Below, one piece after another: positions 55,582-64,000 of a stretch of 64,000 nucleotides of DNA (the stretch's first letter is position 1; every line of letters begins with the position of its first letter). A program made the position numbers and the translations under genes. The DNA is taken from NCBI RefSeq assembly GCF_003946045.1, contig NZ_RHNW01000001.1, positions 310,001 to 374,000 on the forward strand. Direction: 5' to 3'. The notes beneath the pieces are model-generated. The model saw only the letters and a program-made list of their open reading frames with translations, was not told the origin of the DNA and made no database searches. The DNA comes from Levilactobacillus mulengensis. GTDB taxonomy: Bacteria > Bacillota > Bacilli > Lactobacillales > Lactobacillaceae.

Positions 55582-57603
55582 TTAGCTTAGTGCTAAGTAA
55601 GCTTGCACCACGCGTTCTGGTGTGAAGCCCGCCATCTCGGTGACGGTACTTCCTGGACCACTGGCGCCGAACCGTTCCTGGGTGAGCATGATGCCGTCCA
55701 GACCCGTGTATTGGCACCAGCCTAAGCCACTGGCCATTTCCACGGCGACCCGGCGGCGCAAGTGCCGCGGGAGAATCCGTTCCTGGTACTCGGCAGATTG
55801 CGCATTGAATTTTTCAAAGCTTGGGAGCGAAACGACGCGAACGTCATGGCCGAGCGCACTTAATTTTGCCTGTGCGGCCAAGGCCAGGTTCACTTCCGAA
55901 CCGGAAGCCATCAGGATACCTTCCGCCTCATCGTGGGCATCTGCGACCACGTAACCACCTCGCTTGACGCCCGCCTTAACAGCCATGGGCCGTGGCAACG
56001 TCGCTAAGCCTTGACGGGACAGGACGATAGCCGTTGGATGGTCCGTCGCCTGAATCGCCGCCAACCAAGCCGCTGCGGTCTCATTGCCATCGGCTGGCCG
56101 GTAGACCGTTAACCCCGGAATTGCGCGTAGAGCGGCTAATTGTTCAACGGGTTCGTGGGTCGGACCATCTTCCCCCACCGCCAGAGAGTCGTGGGTAAAC
56201 ACGTAGGTCACTGGCAGGTGTTGAATCGCAGCCAACCGAATCGCTGGCTTCATGTAATCGGAGAACACGAAGAACGTTGACCCGTAGATTCGGGTGCCAC
56301 CGTGTAAGGCAATCCCGTTCATCGCTGCCGCTTCGGCAAATTCCCGTACCCCAAACCACAAGTTTTTCCCGCGAGGATTTTCAGCGCTGAACCGCTCACT
56401 GTCGGTCACCGCCGTCTTGTTCGAGCTAAACAGGTCCGCGGACCCACCCCACAGGTTAGGAACCGCTGCACTCAGCCGTTGGAGAACTTCATGACCGCTG
56501 GCCCGCGTAGCTAACTGGTCCTTCTTGTAATACGTTGGCAGTTGCGTAGCCAGGTCATCGGGCAACGCCTGGCTGATGCCCTGCGCAAATTGCGTAGCCA
56601 ATTCTGGTTCCACGTCGGAATAACGGGCAACTAGGTTCGACCATTCTTGGTGGCTCGCCCAGCCGCGAGCCTTGATGGTCGTCATGAACCGTTCGTGCAC
56701 GGTGGCGGGCACCGTAAAGGGATCACAGTCCCAGTGATAGTTCTGCCGCGTCGTGGCCAAATCCGCCTCACTGAGCGGTGCCCCATGAACCTTGTTCGTT
56801 CCTGCGGCGGGGCTCCCGGCCCCAATCTGCGTCTTGACCTCGATCAGGGTTGGCCCGGATTGATTATTCTTGGCCGTGCGAATGGCCCGGTCAATGGCTT
56901 CTAGGTCCTCGCCATCGGCGACCCGCAGGTAGTTCCAACCATAGCTTTCAAACCGTTGGCCCACGTCATCCTGGCAGGCATTGCTTAGTGGCCCATCCAG
57001 TGAAATATCATTTGAATCATACAAAACAATTAACTTATTGAGTTGGAGTTGGCCAGCCAAGCTAGCGGCTTCGGCGGCAACCCCTTCCATCAAGTCACCG
57101 TCGCCACACAACGCGTACGTATAGTGGTCGACCACGTTTAAATTCGGTTGGTTGTACATTGCTCGTAAATGGCTTTCGGCCATGGCCATCCCAACCGCCA
57201 TGCCGATACCTTGGCCCAACGGCCCGGTCGTCGCGTCCACCCCAGGGGTCACGCCGACTTCGGGATGACCCGGGGTCTTACTGCCCAGTTGCCGAAAGTT
57301 CATTAGATCATTACGGCCTAAGGCAAAGCCACTAAGGTGAAGCAGGCTGTAGAGCATCGCTGACCCGTGTCCCGCAGAAAGGACGAACCGGTCGCGGTTG
57401 AACCACTGTGGAAATGAGGGGTCAACCCGCAGGTGCCGAGAAAATAACACGTAAGCCATCGGTGACGCCCCCAACGGCAGACCGGGATGGCCCGACCGTG
57501 CCCGCGAGATCATATCCATGCTTAACATCCGCACGGCAGTGACCGCTTGTGTATCCGTTTCATCAAAATCCATTTGGTTAGTAACGACTTCTTCATTCAA
57601 CAT
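55582..57603 (-). CDS. tkt: Transketolase
   Basis: A thiamine-diphosphate enzyme of the non-oxidative pentose phosphate pathway that moves two-carbon units between sugars. The 673-residue protein has [15 protein letters not shown] near residue 37, the thiamine-binding GDGDLMEG, a pyrimidine domain with [15 protein letters not shown], and the C-terminal domain. It may supply ribose or erythrose phosphates, consistent with the ribokinase gene next door. The LacI regulator is not adjacent to tkt, so shared control is only inferred. Confidence 0.97.
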   Translation of the reverse strand: MLNEEVVTNQMDFDETDTQAVTAVRMLSMDMISRARSGHPGLPLGASPMAYVLFSRHLRVDPSFPQWFNRDRFVLSAGHGSAMLYSLLHLSGFALGRNDLMNFRQLGSKTPGHPEVGVTPGVDATTGPLGQGIGMAVGMAMAESHLRAMYNQPNLNVVDHYTYALCGDGDLMEGVAAEAASLAGQLQLNKLIVLYDSNDISLDGPLSNACQDDVGQRFESYGWNYLRVADGEDLEAIDRAIRTAKNNQSGPTLIEVKTQIGAGSPAAGTNKVHGAPLSEADLATTRQNYHWDCDPFTVPATVHERFMTTIKARGWASHQEWSNLVARYSDVEPELATQFAQGISQALPDDLATQLPTYYKKDQLATRASGHEVLQRLSAAVPNLWGGSADLFSSNKTAVTDSERFSAENPRGKNLWFGVREFAEAAAMNGIALHGGTRIYGSTFFVFSDYMKPAIRLAAIQHLPVTYVFTHDSLAVGEDGPTHEPVEQLAALRAIPGLTVYRPADGNETAAAWLAAIQATDHPTAIVLSRQGLATLPRPMAVKAGVKRGGYVVADAHDEAEGILMASGSEVNLALAAQAKLSALGHDVRVVSLPSFEKFNAQSAEYQERILPRHLRRRVAVEMASGLGWCQYTGLDGIMLTQERFGASGPGSTVTEMAGFTPERVVQAYLALS

Positions 57604-57846
57604 TTTTAAATAACCTCACTTAAATCGGCCGGACCAATCACGGCCTTGTTTTTGGTTGATGTTCCCAATTCGTTGATCTTACCGGTAAAATCGCCAATCG
57701 CTCATCGACTTTCATCACTATACCAATTTAAAATGATTAATGCAACCCCTCTTAAGAAAGTTGTTAGGCCGGCGATTCTAAACGTTAAAAATCAGCTATA
57801 CCAAATAGACCGATTTGAATAGTTTGCAACCGGTTGTCCCAAAACG
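57604..57846. other. Region between tkt and the rbsK terminator
   Basis: These 243 bases upstream of tkt contain a -10-like TATAGC on the minus strand and no reading frame or repeat I can support. Confidence 0.5.
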
Positions 57847-57898
57847 CAAAAAAAATCGCAAACTTTTCCGAAAATTATCGGTTAAGTCTGCGATTTGA
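57847..57898 (-). terminator. Rho-independent terminator after rbsK
   Basis: On the minus strand AAATCGCAGACTT pairs with AAGTTTGCGATTT, followed by eight T residues. Confidence 0.85.
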
Positions 57899-57917
57899 CT
57901 ATCTGTTTTCTGAAAGA

Positions 57918-58838
57918 TTATTTTTGGCTAGCAGCTTCGATTTCAGCAACCGTGGGAATCGATGGCATCGCGCCTAAACCTTGAACAGTCAAGGAACTAG
58001 CGCGTTGGGCAAAGACCAAGGCCGTGGCCACGTTGCTCAAATCTGGCTTTAACTGTGAACTCAGGGCCCCAATGAACGTGTCCCCGGCAGCCGTGGTGTC
58101 GACGGCGTGTACCTTAAAGGCTGGCACGAAGCCGGATTCCTTGGCGTTAGCGTAGTACGCACCCTTGCTCCCGACCGTGATGATCAGGTTCTTCACGCCC
58201 ATCTCACGGAATTTCTTCGCATTGGCATCCATCGAGGCTTCGTCAGTCACTTCGATACCGGTCAGCTCAGCACTTTCCGTTTCGTTAGGCACCACCAGGT
58301 CCGTGACCTTCAGGATTTCTGGGTCGATCTTCGCAGCTGGTGCGGGATTCAAAATGGTCGTGACCCCGTGTTGTTTGGCAACTTTAAACGCTGCCAGGGT
58401 GGCTGCTTGTGGCGTTTCAAACTGGGCGATCAGGAAATCAGCCTTCGCAATTTCATCTTCACGGGCAATGACTTCGTCCGCTTTGATCTGTTGGTTGGAC
58501 CCGCCGTAAACCAAGATACTGTTTTGGCCAGCTTCATCCAAGAGAATGAACGCAGAACCGGTCCCGACCGTCTTATCCGTGATGATAGCACTGGTATCGA
58601 TGCCGTCGTTGTTCAGGGATTCCACCATGAACCGACCGGCGTCGTCGTTACCGACCTTACCGATAAAGCTGGTTTCAGCACCGGCCCGGGCAGCAGCAAC
58701 CGCTTGGTTGGCACCTTTCCCACCGGCAGCGCTACTCTTGTTTTCCGTTGACAACGTTTCCCCAGGTTGGGGCATCCGAGCAACTCGCAGCGTCGTATCG
58801 ACGTTTAGACTTCCGAGAACCGTAACTTTGTTTGACAT
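57918..58838 (-). CDS. rbsK: Ribokinase
   Basis: Phosphorylates ribose to ribose 5-phosphate in the cytosol. The 306-residue PfkB-family protein has GGKGANQAVAAARAG (about 38-52) and the C-terminal catalytic motif DTTAAGDTFIGA. Its promoter region contains the palindrome GTAAAACGTTTTAC, and a LacI-type regulator gene lies immediately upstream on the same strand, suggesting local control. No ribose transporter is seen in the window. Confidence 0.95.
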   Translation of the reverse strand: MSNKVTVLGSLNVDTTLRVARMPQPGETLSTENKSSAAGGKGANQAVAAARAGAETSFIGKVGNDDAGRFMVESLNNDGIDTSAIITDKTVGTGSAFILLDEAGQNSILVYGGSNQQIKADEVIAREDEIAKADFLIAQFETPQAATLAAFKVAKQHGVTTILNPAPAAKIDPEILKVTDLVVPNETESAELTGIEVTDEASMDANAKKFREMGVKNLIITVGSKGAYYANAKESGFVPAFKVHAVDTTAAGDTFIGALSSQLKPDLSNVATALVFAQRASSLTVQGLGAMPSIPTVAEIEAASQK

Positions 58839-58873
58839 AATTTACCTTCACTCCTTAAGCAGTGTTTAAAATT

Positions 58874-58887
58874 GTAAAACGTTTTAC
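58874..58887. promoter_or_regulatory. Palindromic operator upstream of rbsK
   Basis: GTAAAACGTTTTAC is a 14-base perfect palindrome with central CG, the typical LacI/CcpA-family operator form. It sits 36 bases before rbsK, overlapping a possible promoter spacer. Confidence 0.6.
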
Positions 58888-58971
58888 TCAATGCTGACAC
58901 ACCGAGGGTATCCGTTTAGATTACCCTTAGCGTATCATGTTTCGAAAAGGCTTACAAGAACTAACTGAAAT

Positions 58972-59979
58972 TTATTTCAAATGCGCCGTGCTTTCGCGTT
59001 CACGCAGGTCGACCGGTAAGTCTACCAGCTGTGCCGCCTGCCGTTGATCCTTGATGCGATTGATCAACAGCCCGGTTGCCTGCTGGCCCATGGTCACAAC
59101 GGGTTGGTGAATCGTGGTTAGCTTGGGCACCACGTACTCGTCCAAGTCAATATCATCGTAACCCAGGACTGAAATATCGTTGGGCACCGACAGCCCCTGC
59201 TCGTGCAACCCGCGCATCAAGCCCAACGCTGTTTCGTCGTTGATGGCAAAGACTGCGGTCGGGTGCTGCGCCAGAACGGCCGCCGTGGCCTGGTAGCCGC
59301 CCAACTTGGTCATGGCCGAATGCACGATGGCATTTTCCGGCAGATTCACGTGGTGTTCAGCCAACCGGTGTTTAAACCCAGCCAACCGAATCTGCAGGTT
59401 TTGGGTCGGATCATCGGGCATGACGACCGCAATCTTCTCGTGGCCCAGCGCCAACAGATGATCTGCGGCGAGCTGGCCACCCTGCTCATCATTGATCTGC
59501 ACGCGGTCCACACTCGGCCCCCCGTTTTGGTCAATCAACAGGTACGGAATGCCGTTCTTTTTTAAAATATTATCGATAGCTTCGGCCGTGATTGAGGCAC
59601 TGGCAATGATGAGACCGTCGACTGCCCGCTTGATCAGTTCCTCCAGGTAGTAGCTCTCTAGCTTTTCATCATGATTGGCCCCAAAGATTAAGGGAATGAA
59701 GTGCCGTTCCCGGCTGGTTTCTTGTACCCCGCGGATGAACATACTGAAGAAGGGGTTCCCCAGGTTCGGGACCAGGACACCAATCGTCTGGGCCGACTTC
59801 ATAATCAGGTTGCGGGCGTTGAAGTCGGGCACGTAGCCCATCTCCTCTTGCAGCTGATGGACCCGCCGCCGAGTATCCAGACTGAAGCGCTCGCCCTTAC
59901 CGTTTAAAATTTGCGAAACCGTTGTGACCGAAACGCCCGCCGCTTCAGCAAGGTCCCGGATCGTTACTTTACGTGTCAT
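58972..59979 (-). CDS. rbsR: LacI family transcriptional regulator (RbsR-like)
   Basis: A 335-residue repressor-type protein. The N-terminal helix-turn-helix reads VTIRDLAEAAGVSVTTVSQ, followed by the hinge and a periplasmic-binding-protein-like sugar domain (TIGVLVPNLGNPFFSM). It lies upstream of rbsK on the same strand with a palindromic operator between the two. That position suggests it controls rbsK, so RbsR is a likely but unproven name. The start is ATG at 59979 with GGAGG 6 bases upstream; a TTG two codons earlier is too close to that site. Confidence 0.88.
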   Translation of the reverse strand: MTRKVTIRDLAEAAGVSVTTVSQILNGKGERFSLDTRRRVHQLQEEMGYVPDFNARNLIMKSAQTIGVLVPNLGNPFFSMFIRGVQETSRERHFIPLIFGANHDEKLESYYLEELIKRAVDGLIIASASITAEAIDNILKKNGIPYLLIDQNGGPSVDRVQINDEQGGQLAADHLLALGHEKIAVVMPDDPTQNLQIRLAGFKHRLAEHHVNLPENAIVHSAMTKLGGYQATAAVLAQHPTAVFAINDETALGLMRGLHEQGLSVPNDISVLGYDDIDLDEYVVPKLTTIHQPVVTMGQQATGLLINRIKDQRQAAQLVDLPVDLRERESTAHLK

Positions 59980-60053
59980 AGCCAACCTCCACCGTCTAGA
60001 TTTAACCGCTCTGCCGACTGCAGGAAAACTGTCATCGTCAGTACACTCAGGAC

Positions 60054-60285
60054 AGTAAAAATGAAATCACCCGTTCCCGCCGGCAGATTCAAGGTGCCCT
60101 GCCGTGGGGAACGGCCCCAGCCTGAGGGGCGGTCTGGGGTCTCGCCTTGAAACCTCGCTGCGGTTCGCGAGTTTCCAAGGTCGTCCCGTGGTCTAAGCTG
60201 AGAAAATCCCTCAGCTAAGGCCACCGACACAGCAGGGCACCTTGATCTGCCTCTGGTCACTCAAACGGGTGCATTCATTTTCACT
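60054..60285 (+). repeat. Class B structured repeat, copy B4
   Basis: The outer arms (AAAATGA, CACCCGTT; then AACGGGTG, TTCATTTT) close a stem that continues as CAGATTCAAGGTGCCCTG with its exact complement CAGGGCACCTTGATCTG. Hairpins are CCCCAG/CTGGGG, CCTTGAAAC/GTTTCCAAGG and AGCTGAG/CTCAGCT. It lies in the 5' region of the LacI-regulator gene. Confidence 0.85.
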
Positions 60286-60642
60286 ATCGCGTACTGACAC
60301 TGTTTTCCTTGTGAGTCAGCGGTTCCACTCATTATTGAACTTTTTGGCAACTAACGGCCAGTGTATTACCGTACCGCTGATTACGCTAGCACCAAGTTTA
60401 ACCTATGTTTTATTATACCCCATGGCACGCGGGATTTTGCGACTATTTTAAAAATTTCAGCGTTTGACTCTTTTCACCTGCAACGTATTTACACAGTTAC
60501 CCGCAGATGACGGTTAGCATAGTGGTTTACCCGTCCAAATAGGTCATTTTTTGGAGACCATTTGTAAAATTGGTCCACCCAATTCCAGCCAACTGTGACT
60601 TTCAGTTTTACTTCAACCGCGAATTTACTCGCCAAATCTGCC
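60286..60642. other. Intergenic region between B4 and the aldo/keto reductase terminator
   Basis: No gene is supported. A TATAAT-like -10 is present on the minus strand at 60413-60418, which would transcribe toward repeat B4 and the LacI gene. Otherwise the 357 bases show no structure I can name. Confidence 0.4.
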
Positions 60643-60688
60643 GAAAAAAAGGACCAAATTCACGGTTGCCCGTCAAATTTAGTCCTTT
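60643..60688 (-). terminator. Rho-independent terminator after aldo/keto reductase gene
   Basis: On the minus strand GGACTAAATTTGACGGG pairs with a near-complement ending GAATTTGGTCC, followed by a run of T. Confidence 0.8.
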
Positions 60689-60699
60689 TCGCTTAATCA

Positions 60700-61689
60700 T
60701 TAAGCCTTTAAAATTTTATCGATTGCTGCTACTTGTTCTGGGTCGAATTCCAAGTTTTGAACGGCTTTGATGTTTTCGTTCAAGTGTTCTGGCTTGGAAG
60801 CCCCCGTGATGACACTGGTGATAACCGGGTTGTGTAATAACCAGGCTAAGGCCATGTGGGAGAGCTTTTGGCCCCGGCTCTGCGCAATCTTGTTGAGTGC
60901 TTGGAGCTTTTGGACCATCTTGTCACGACCGTTGTCCAGGACGAATTCGTTGGACCAGTGAATGTCCACGTCTTCAGGAATTCCGTCGAGGTACTTGTCC
61001 GTCAATAATCCTTCGGACAGCGGCCCGTAAGCGATGGCCCCAGCGTTGTTTTGAGCCAGCATGTCAAACAAGCCATCATCATTAGCGGTTTGGTTCAACA
61101 TGTTGTAAGAAACTTGGTCCACGACGAACGGCGTGTGCAAGTCCTTGAAAATCTTGATCATGGCTTCGGCTTGTGGCTTCGTGTAGTTGGAAATCCCAAC
61201 GTACAGTGTCTTCCCTTGGCGAACTAAGTCGTCCAAGGCCACGGCCGTTTCTTCAGGAGCCGTTTCGGCATCAAATCGGTGGCTGTAGTAAATATCCACG
61301 TAATCCAACCCCATTGCCTTCAAGGAACGATCCAAAGAGGCCGTCAAAGCCTTTCTAGAGCTCATTTGACCATAAGGGCCAGGCCACATATGGAAACCAG
61401 CCTTACTACTGATGACCAATTCATCACGGTATGGCATCAATTCGCGGTGCAAAACCTCACCAAAGAGGCTTTCCGCAGCGTAAGAGCCAGGACCATAGTT
61501 TGCCGCCAAGTCGAAACTAAAAATACCGGCGTCGAAGGCCTTCAGGATAATGTCGCGGGTGTCGCCATAGTTAGCGTTCTCCCCGAAACTGTGCCACATC
61601 CCAAAAGAAATTGCGGGTAATTGGAAACCCGTATTTCCTGCCCGGCGAACCGGCATTTTGTCGTAACGGTGTTCATCTGCAAGATACAT
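60700..61689 (-). CDS. Aldo/keto reductase, YghZ family
   Basis: A 329-residue NADPH-dependent oxidoreductase of the YghZ (glyceraldehyde 3-phosphate/methylglyoxal reductase) group. Catalytic residues are visible: Asp and Tyr in FDLAANYGPG (about 59-68), Lys in ISSKAGF, and His in YYSHRFD. The last block SVITGASKPEHLNENIKA is the NADP-binding C-terminal part. The substrate is not certain. It is a single-gene unit ending at the terminator at 60643. Confidence 0.93.
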   Translation of the reverse strand: MYLADEHRYDKMPVRRAGNTGFQLPAISFGMWHSFGENANYGDTRDIILKAFDAGIFSFDLAANYGPGSYAAESLFGEVLHRELMPYRDELVISSKAGFHMWPGPYGQMSSRKALTASLDRSLKAMGLDYVDIYYSHRFDAETAPEETAVALDDLVRQGKTLYVGISNYTKPQAEAMIKIFKDLHTPFVVDQVSYNMLNQTANDDGLFDMLAQNNAGAIAYGPLSEGLLTDKYLDGIPEDVDIHWSNEFVLDNGRDKMVQKLQALNKIAQSRGQKLSHMALAWLLHNPVITSVITGASKPEHLNENIKAVQNLEFDPEQVAAIDKILKA

Positions 61690-61767
61690 TCTGCCACATT
61701 CCTTTCCACTTATACCTGAGTTAAAGTATAGAGAATTGGTGTGGACCAGTCAAGTTTCTTGCCAATT

Positions 61768-62676
61768 TTAATGTTGTGAATCGTTCAATTTAACCGCTTG
61801 TGAAACGTGTCCACCGGTAGCTTCCAGCAAGGCCTTCGCCTCCGCGATGGTCCCCTTCGTTTCAATCAACACGATGGCGAGCGGCACATTGTTGTCTGAC
61901 CGTTCCAAGGCCCGTTCCGCGGCCAGCGTGGACGTCTGCGTCGCTTCGGCAATGATCTTCTTGGCCCGTTCAAACGTCTTGTCGTTGGTTGGCACGACGT
62001 TGATCATCAGGTTTTGATAGACTTTGCCCGTCTTGATCATGATCCCCGTGGACAACATGTTCAGAACCATCTTTTCGGCAGTCCCAGCCTTTAACAGCGT
62101 GGCCCCAGTAATGATTTCCGGTCCCACGACCGGTGTGATGGCGTAGTCGGCTAGTTCGGACAGCGGACTTCCCTCGATACAGGAAAAACCAATGCCCACG
62201 GCACCATGGTCCTGCGCATACTGCAGAGCAGCCAACGTGTAAGGCGTCTGGCCGGAAGCGGCACTCGCAATCACCACATCCTTGTCGGTCAAGTCAACGC
62301 CAGCCATATCGTTTTGCGCCAGCTCAATCGAATCTTCTGCCGCCTTGACTGTGTGGGTCAAAGCGTCCGTGCCCCCGGCAATCAAGCCAAAGGTCTGCTC
62401 ACCACTCAGCCCATAGGTCGGTTGCAGCTCGGTCGCATCAATCACGCCGAGCCGGCCAGAAGTCCCGGCCCCCACGTAAATCAAGCGGCCCCCCTGGTCA
62501 AAGAGTGGGTACGCAGCATCAATCGCCGCTGCGATTTGCGGCAATTGCTTTTGTACGGCGCGCGCTACGCGGTGATCCTCCCGGTTGATCGTCGCAACCA
62601 TTTCTAACGTGGACTCTCGATCAATGTGTGTTGACCGGTGATTCCGTTGTTCTGTCAGTAAATCATCAAATTGCAT
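61768..62676 (-). CDS. murQ: N-acetylmuramic acid 6-phosphate etherase
   Basis: Splits N-acetylmuramic acid 6-phosphate into N-acetylglucosamine 6-phosphate and D-lactate, recycling wall sugar. The 302-residue SIS-fold protein has YVGAGTSGRLGVIDATE with the catalytic Glu and the C-terminal block RALERSDNNVPLAIVL. The ATG at 62676 has GGAGG 8 bases before it, so the upstream in-frame start at 62706 is rejected. No MurP transporter or MurR regulator is nearby in this window. Confidence 0.95.
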   Translation of the reverse strand: MQFDDLLTEQRNHRSTHIDRESTLEMVATINREDHRVARAVQKQLPQIAAAIDAAYPLFDQGGRLIYVGAGTSGRLGVIDATELQPTYGLSGEQTFGLIAGGTDALTHTVKAAEDSIELAQNDMAGVDLTDKDVVIASAASGQTPYTLAALQYAQDHGAVGIGFSCIEGSPLSELADYAITPVVGPEIITGATLLKAGTAEKMVLNMLSTGIMIKTGKVYQNLMINVVPTNDKTFERAKKIIAEATQTSTLAAERALERSDNNVPLAIVLIETKGTIAEAKALLEATGGHVSQAVKLNDSQH

Positions 62677-62918
62677 CGTGTCGGCCTCCAAATCCGCAAG
62701 TTTCACGGTTATGTATTCGCTTTCATAGTTACTACCCTAGGTATAACATGTTTCATATTTAATTTCAATTCGGATTTGATTTTCAAGTAAATTTCTTCGT
62801 CATTATCGTAAACAAAAAAGTGCAAGGCCGGTGCCATCCGCTTTCATGGAAAATCAAAATTTTACCTATCATTTAGTTAACATTTACTAAATAGGTTGCT
62901 CATTGGGTATGCCTCCGG

Positions 62919-63157
62919 AGGGGTGAAAACTGTGCTAACCATTCCCAACGGCAGATTCAAGGTGCCCTGCTGTGGGGTCGGTTCCAGCCTGAGAAGCGGT
63001 CTTCCACCCCAGCTTTGTGACTGAGAATCGGTCACAAAGATTGTCCCATGTTCTAAGCTGAGAATAAATCACTCAGCTAAGAACATCGACACAGCTGTTC
63101 GCCTTGATCCGCCTCTGGTCACTAACATCAGCCACAGATTTTCACCATTTGGCCCCT
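62919..63157 (+). repeat. Class B structured repeat, copy B5
   Basis: The outer arms AGGGGTGAAAACTGTG and CACAGATTTTCACC...CCCCT close the element. The inner stem pairs CAAGGTG with CGCCTTG, and hairpins are CTTTGTGAC/GTCACAAAG and CTAAGCTGAG/CTCAGCTAAG. It lies in the murQ 5' region and starts the terminal array of four copies. Confidence 0.85.
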
Positions 63158-63276
63158 CAGACACACAAAAGGTCGTGTCAAGAAATGCCTTTCAGCATAT
63201 TTTCTAACACGGCCTGCATAAACAATTTAAATTTTAAAATGTAAAACTGAAAAGTCCAAACGAACTTAACCCTGCT
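63158..63276. repeat. Spacer repeat unit S1
   Basis: This stretch shares about 100 bases with 63451-63565. It opens CTCAGACACACAAAAGG, has an inner stem GGTCGTGT/ACACGGCC, and ends AAAACTGAAAAGTCC. It links repeats B5 and B6. Confidence 0.7.
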
Positions 63277-63452
63277 GCCAGCCGAAGTCAGCCAGACACG
63301 CAGACGGCTGTGTCGACGGCGTTAGCTGAGTGGTTTGCTCAGCTTACCCCGTGGGACGTGTTGGGAAACGGGCGATTCTCAGCCCGGTTTCCAACCGAGC
63401 CGGAGGACCGCACCTCAGGCCGCAGGCGTTCCCCACAGCAGGCGGAGTGTCT
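63277..63452 (-). repeat. Class B structured repeat, copy B6
   Basis: Minus orientation. It is nearly identical to B7 (63785-63990) over about 150 bases, including AGCTGAG/CTCAGCT and the long hairpin GTTGGAAAC/GTTTCCCAAC type. Its right arm is cut short after GTGTCT, where the spacer sequence S2 begins. Confidence 0.85.
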
Positions 63453-63565
63453 CAGACACACAAAAGGCCGTGTCAGAAGTCACACCTCTCAGTGCAATTC
63501 CCAACACGACCCACATAACCCACTTAAACTTTCAAAAAGTAAAACCGGAAAGTTCGAACAATATC
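63451..63565. repeat. Spacer repeat unit S2
   Basis: A near-copy of S1, starting CTCAGACACACAAAAGG and ending GGAAAGTTCGAAC. It links repeats B6 and A4. The stem GGCCGTGT/ACACGACC differs from S1 by one change on each side. Confidence 0.7.
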
Positions 63566-63583
63566 ATCACCGGTTAATTCCGT

Positions 63584-63756
63584 GTCAGCCGTGAGGGCGG
63601 GAAAAATAGCCTCAGCCGTGGGATTTTCTAAGTGCTCTCCTTAGAAAATGGCGACTTTGAAGCTCGTTTCCCAGAGGTTCAAAGCGAGTCCCGAGACCGC
63701 TCTTTGGCTCGGGGCGTCCTCCCCACCGCGTTCCAGGCTATTTTTCAACCCCAACC
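63584..63756 (-). repeat. Class A structured repeat, copy A4
   Basis: The minus-orientation form of the element at 33764-33936. Hairpin stems are CCCGAG/CTCGGG (loop CCAAAGAGCGGT), CTTTGAA-type with TTCAAAG, and an ATTTTCTAAG arm with CTTAGAAAAT. The outer stem is GGTTGGGGTTGAAAAATAGCC with GGCTATTTTTC. Confidence 0.85.
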
Positions 63757-63784
63757 AGCAAACCAGGGAAAGTCCCAAAGAACT

Positions 63785-63990
63785 TAACCTTGCTGCCAGC
63801 CGAAGTCAGCCAGACACGCAGACGGCTGTGTCGACGGCGTTAGCTGAGTGGTTTGCTCAGCTTACCCCGTGGGACGCGTTGGGAAACGGGCGATTCTCAG
63901 CCCGGTTTCTAACCGAGCCGGAGGACCGTTCCTTAGGCCGCAGGCGCTCCCCACAGCAGGCGGAGTGTCTGGCTGGCGAGGCGACCCCCG
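63785..63990 (-). repeat. Class B structured repeat, copy B7
   Basis: Minus orientation, core 63807-63975, with outer stem CAGCCAGACAC/GTGTCTGGCTG. It repeats the B6 sequence including the upstream flank GAACTTAACC.TGCTGCC. It runs almost to the window edge, so further copies may lie beyond 64000. Confidence 0.85.
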
Positions 63991-64000
63991 CCAAGGTCAA

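Noticed and set aside
59976-60260. Minus-strand open frame across repeat B4
   Set aside because: It lies in the repeat and overlaps the start of the LacI gene; the composition is that of palindromic DNA.
63310-63594. Open frames across repeat B6 and spacer S2
   Set aside because: Translation merely follows the repeat; frames differ between the near-identical copies B6 and B7.
62919-64000. CRISPR array or IS element at the window end
   Set aside because: Repeats are long, palindromic, in both orientations and without unique short spacers; no transposase gene is present.

Overview
The window comes from the chromosome of a low-to-moderate GC Firmicute, almost certainly a member of the Lactobacillaceae. 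The evidence is the gene order (rpoY-rnjA, def beside pdhABCD, the UPF0223-suhB-typA-ftsW block, ylbG-rsmD-coaD-ylbL-comEA-comEB-comEC-holA), paired RNase J1/J2, LysM and NlpC/P60 wall hydrolases, and strong Shine-Dalgarno sites with frequent TTG/GTG starts. Genus is not decidable by eye. A heterofermentative lactobacillus of the Levilactobacillus type is a guess from the ribokinase/transketolase block and base composition. No database search was run. Family names come from motifs I could read, and no prophage, transposase gene or CRISPR array was seen.

Layout. 1-5.4 kb holds small accessory genes: PPK2, a histidine phosphatase, PspC, NDK, a cupin, tRNA-Ser(CGA), a lone TIR-domain protein and short secreted or membrane peptides. 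A candidate small RNA with its own promoter and terminator follows at about 5.41-5.57 kb. 5.7-12 kb: an MFS exporter, then apt, recJ, lapA-like and rnz on the minus strand. 12-31 kb: housekeeping blocks (obg, uvrC, mazG-like, engB, clpX, tig, tuf, rnjB, rpsO, rpsT). 26.6-33.7 kb: one tightly packed minus-strand run, ylbG-rsmD-coaD-ylbL, then comEA-comEB-comEC-holA. 34-45 kb: ftsW-like, typA, suhB-like, a dehydrogenase-like protein that seems to have lost its catalytic residues, and the pyruvate dehydrogenase operon pdhABC-lpdA. 45-50 kb, plus strand: def, rpoY-rnjA and a lipid kinase. 50-55 kb: cell-envelope genes (LysM-NlpC/P60, DUF1002, SH3-NlpC/P60). 55-63 kb: transketolase, a LacI regulator with ribokinase, an aldo/keto reductase and murQ.

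The most striking feature is not a gene. Eleven copies of a structured, branched palindromic element of roughly 170-260 bp sit between genes, in both orientations. Four (class A) and seven (class B) share one plan: an outer closing stem, an inner stem, and three hairpins. The hairpin stems change on both sides together from copy to copy, while one hairpin loop (CC..AG...CGGT) stays conserved. Four copies crowd into the last 1.1 kb, separated by a directly repeated spacer. I do not recognise this as a named family. It looks like either a spreading extragenic palindrome recognised by a protein, or a multicopy structured RNA.

How the genes work together. The window covers RNA decay and processing (RNase J1/J2, RNase Z), protein folding and turnover (trigger factor, ClpX, deformylase), GTPases of ribosome assembly and stress (Obg, EngB, TypA), DNA repair (RecJ, UvrC), DNA uptake (ComEA/EC), pyruvate oxidation, the non-oxidative pentose route (ribokinase, transketolase), and wall remodelling and recycling (NlpC/P60 enzymes, MurQ).
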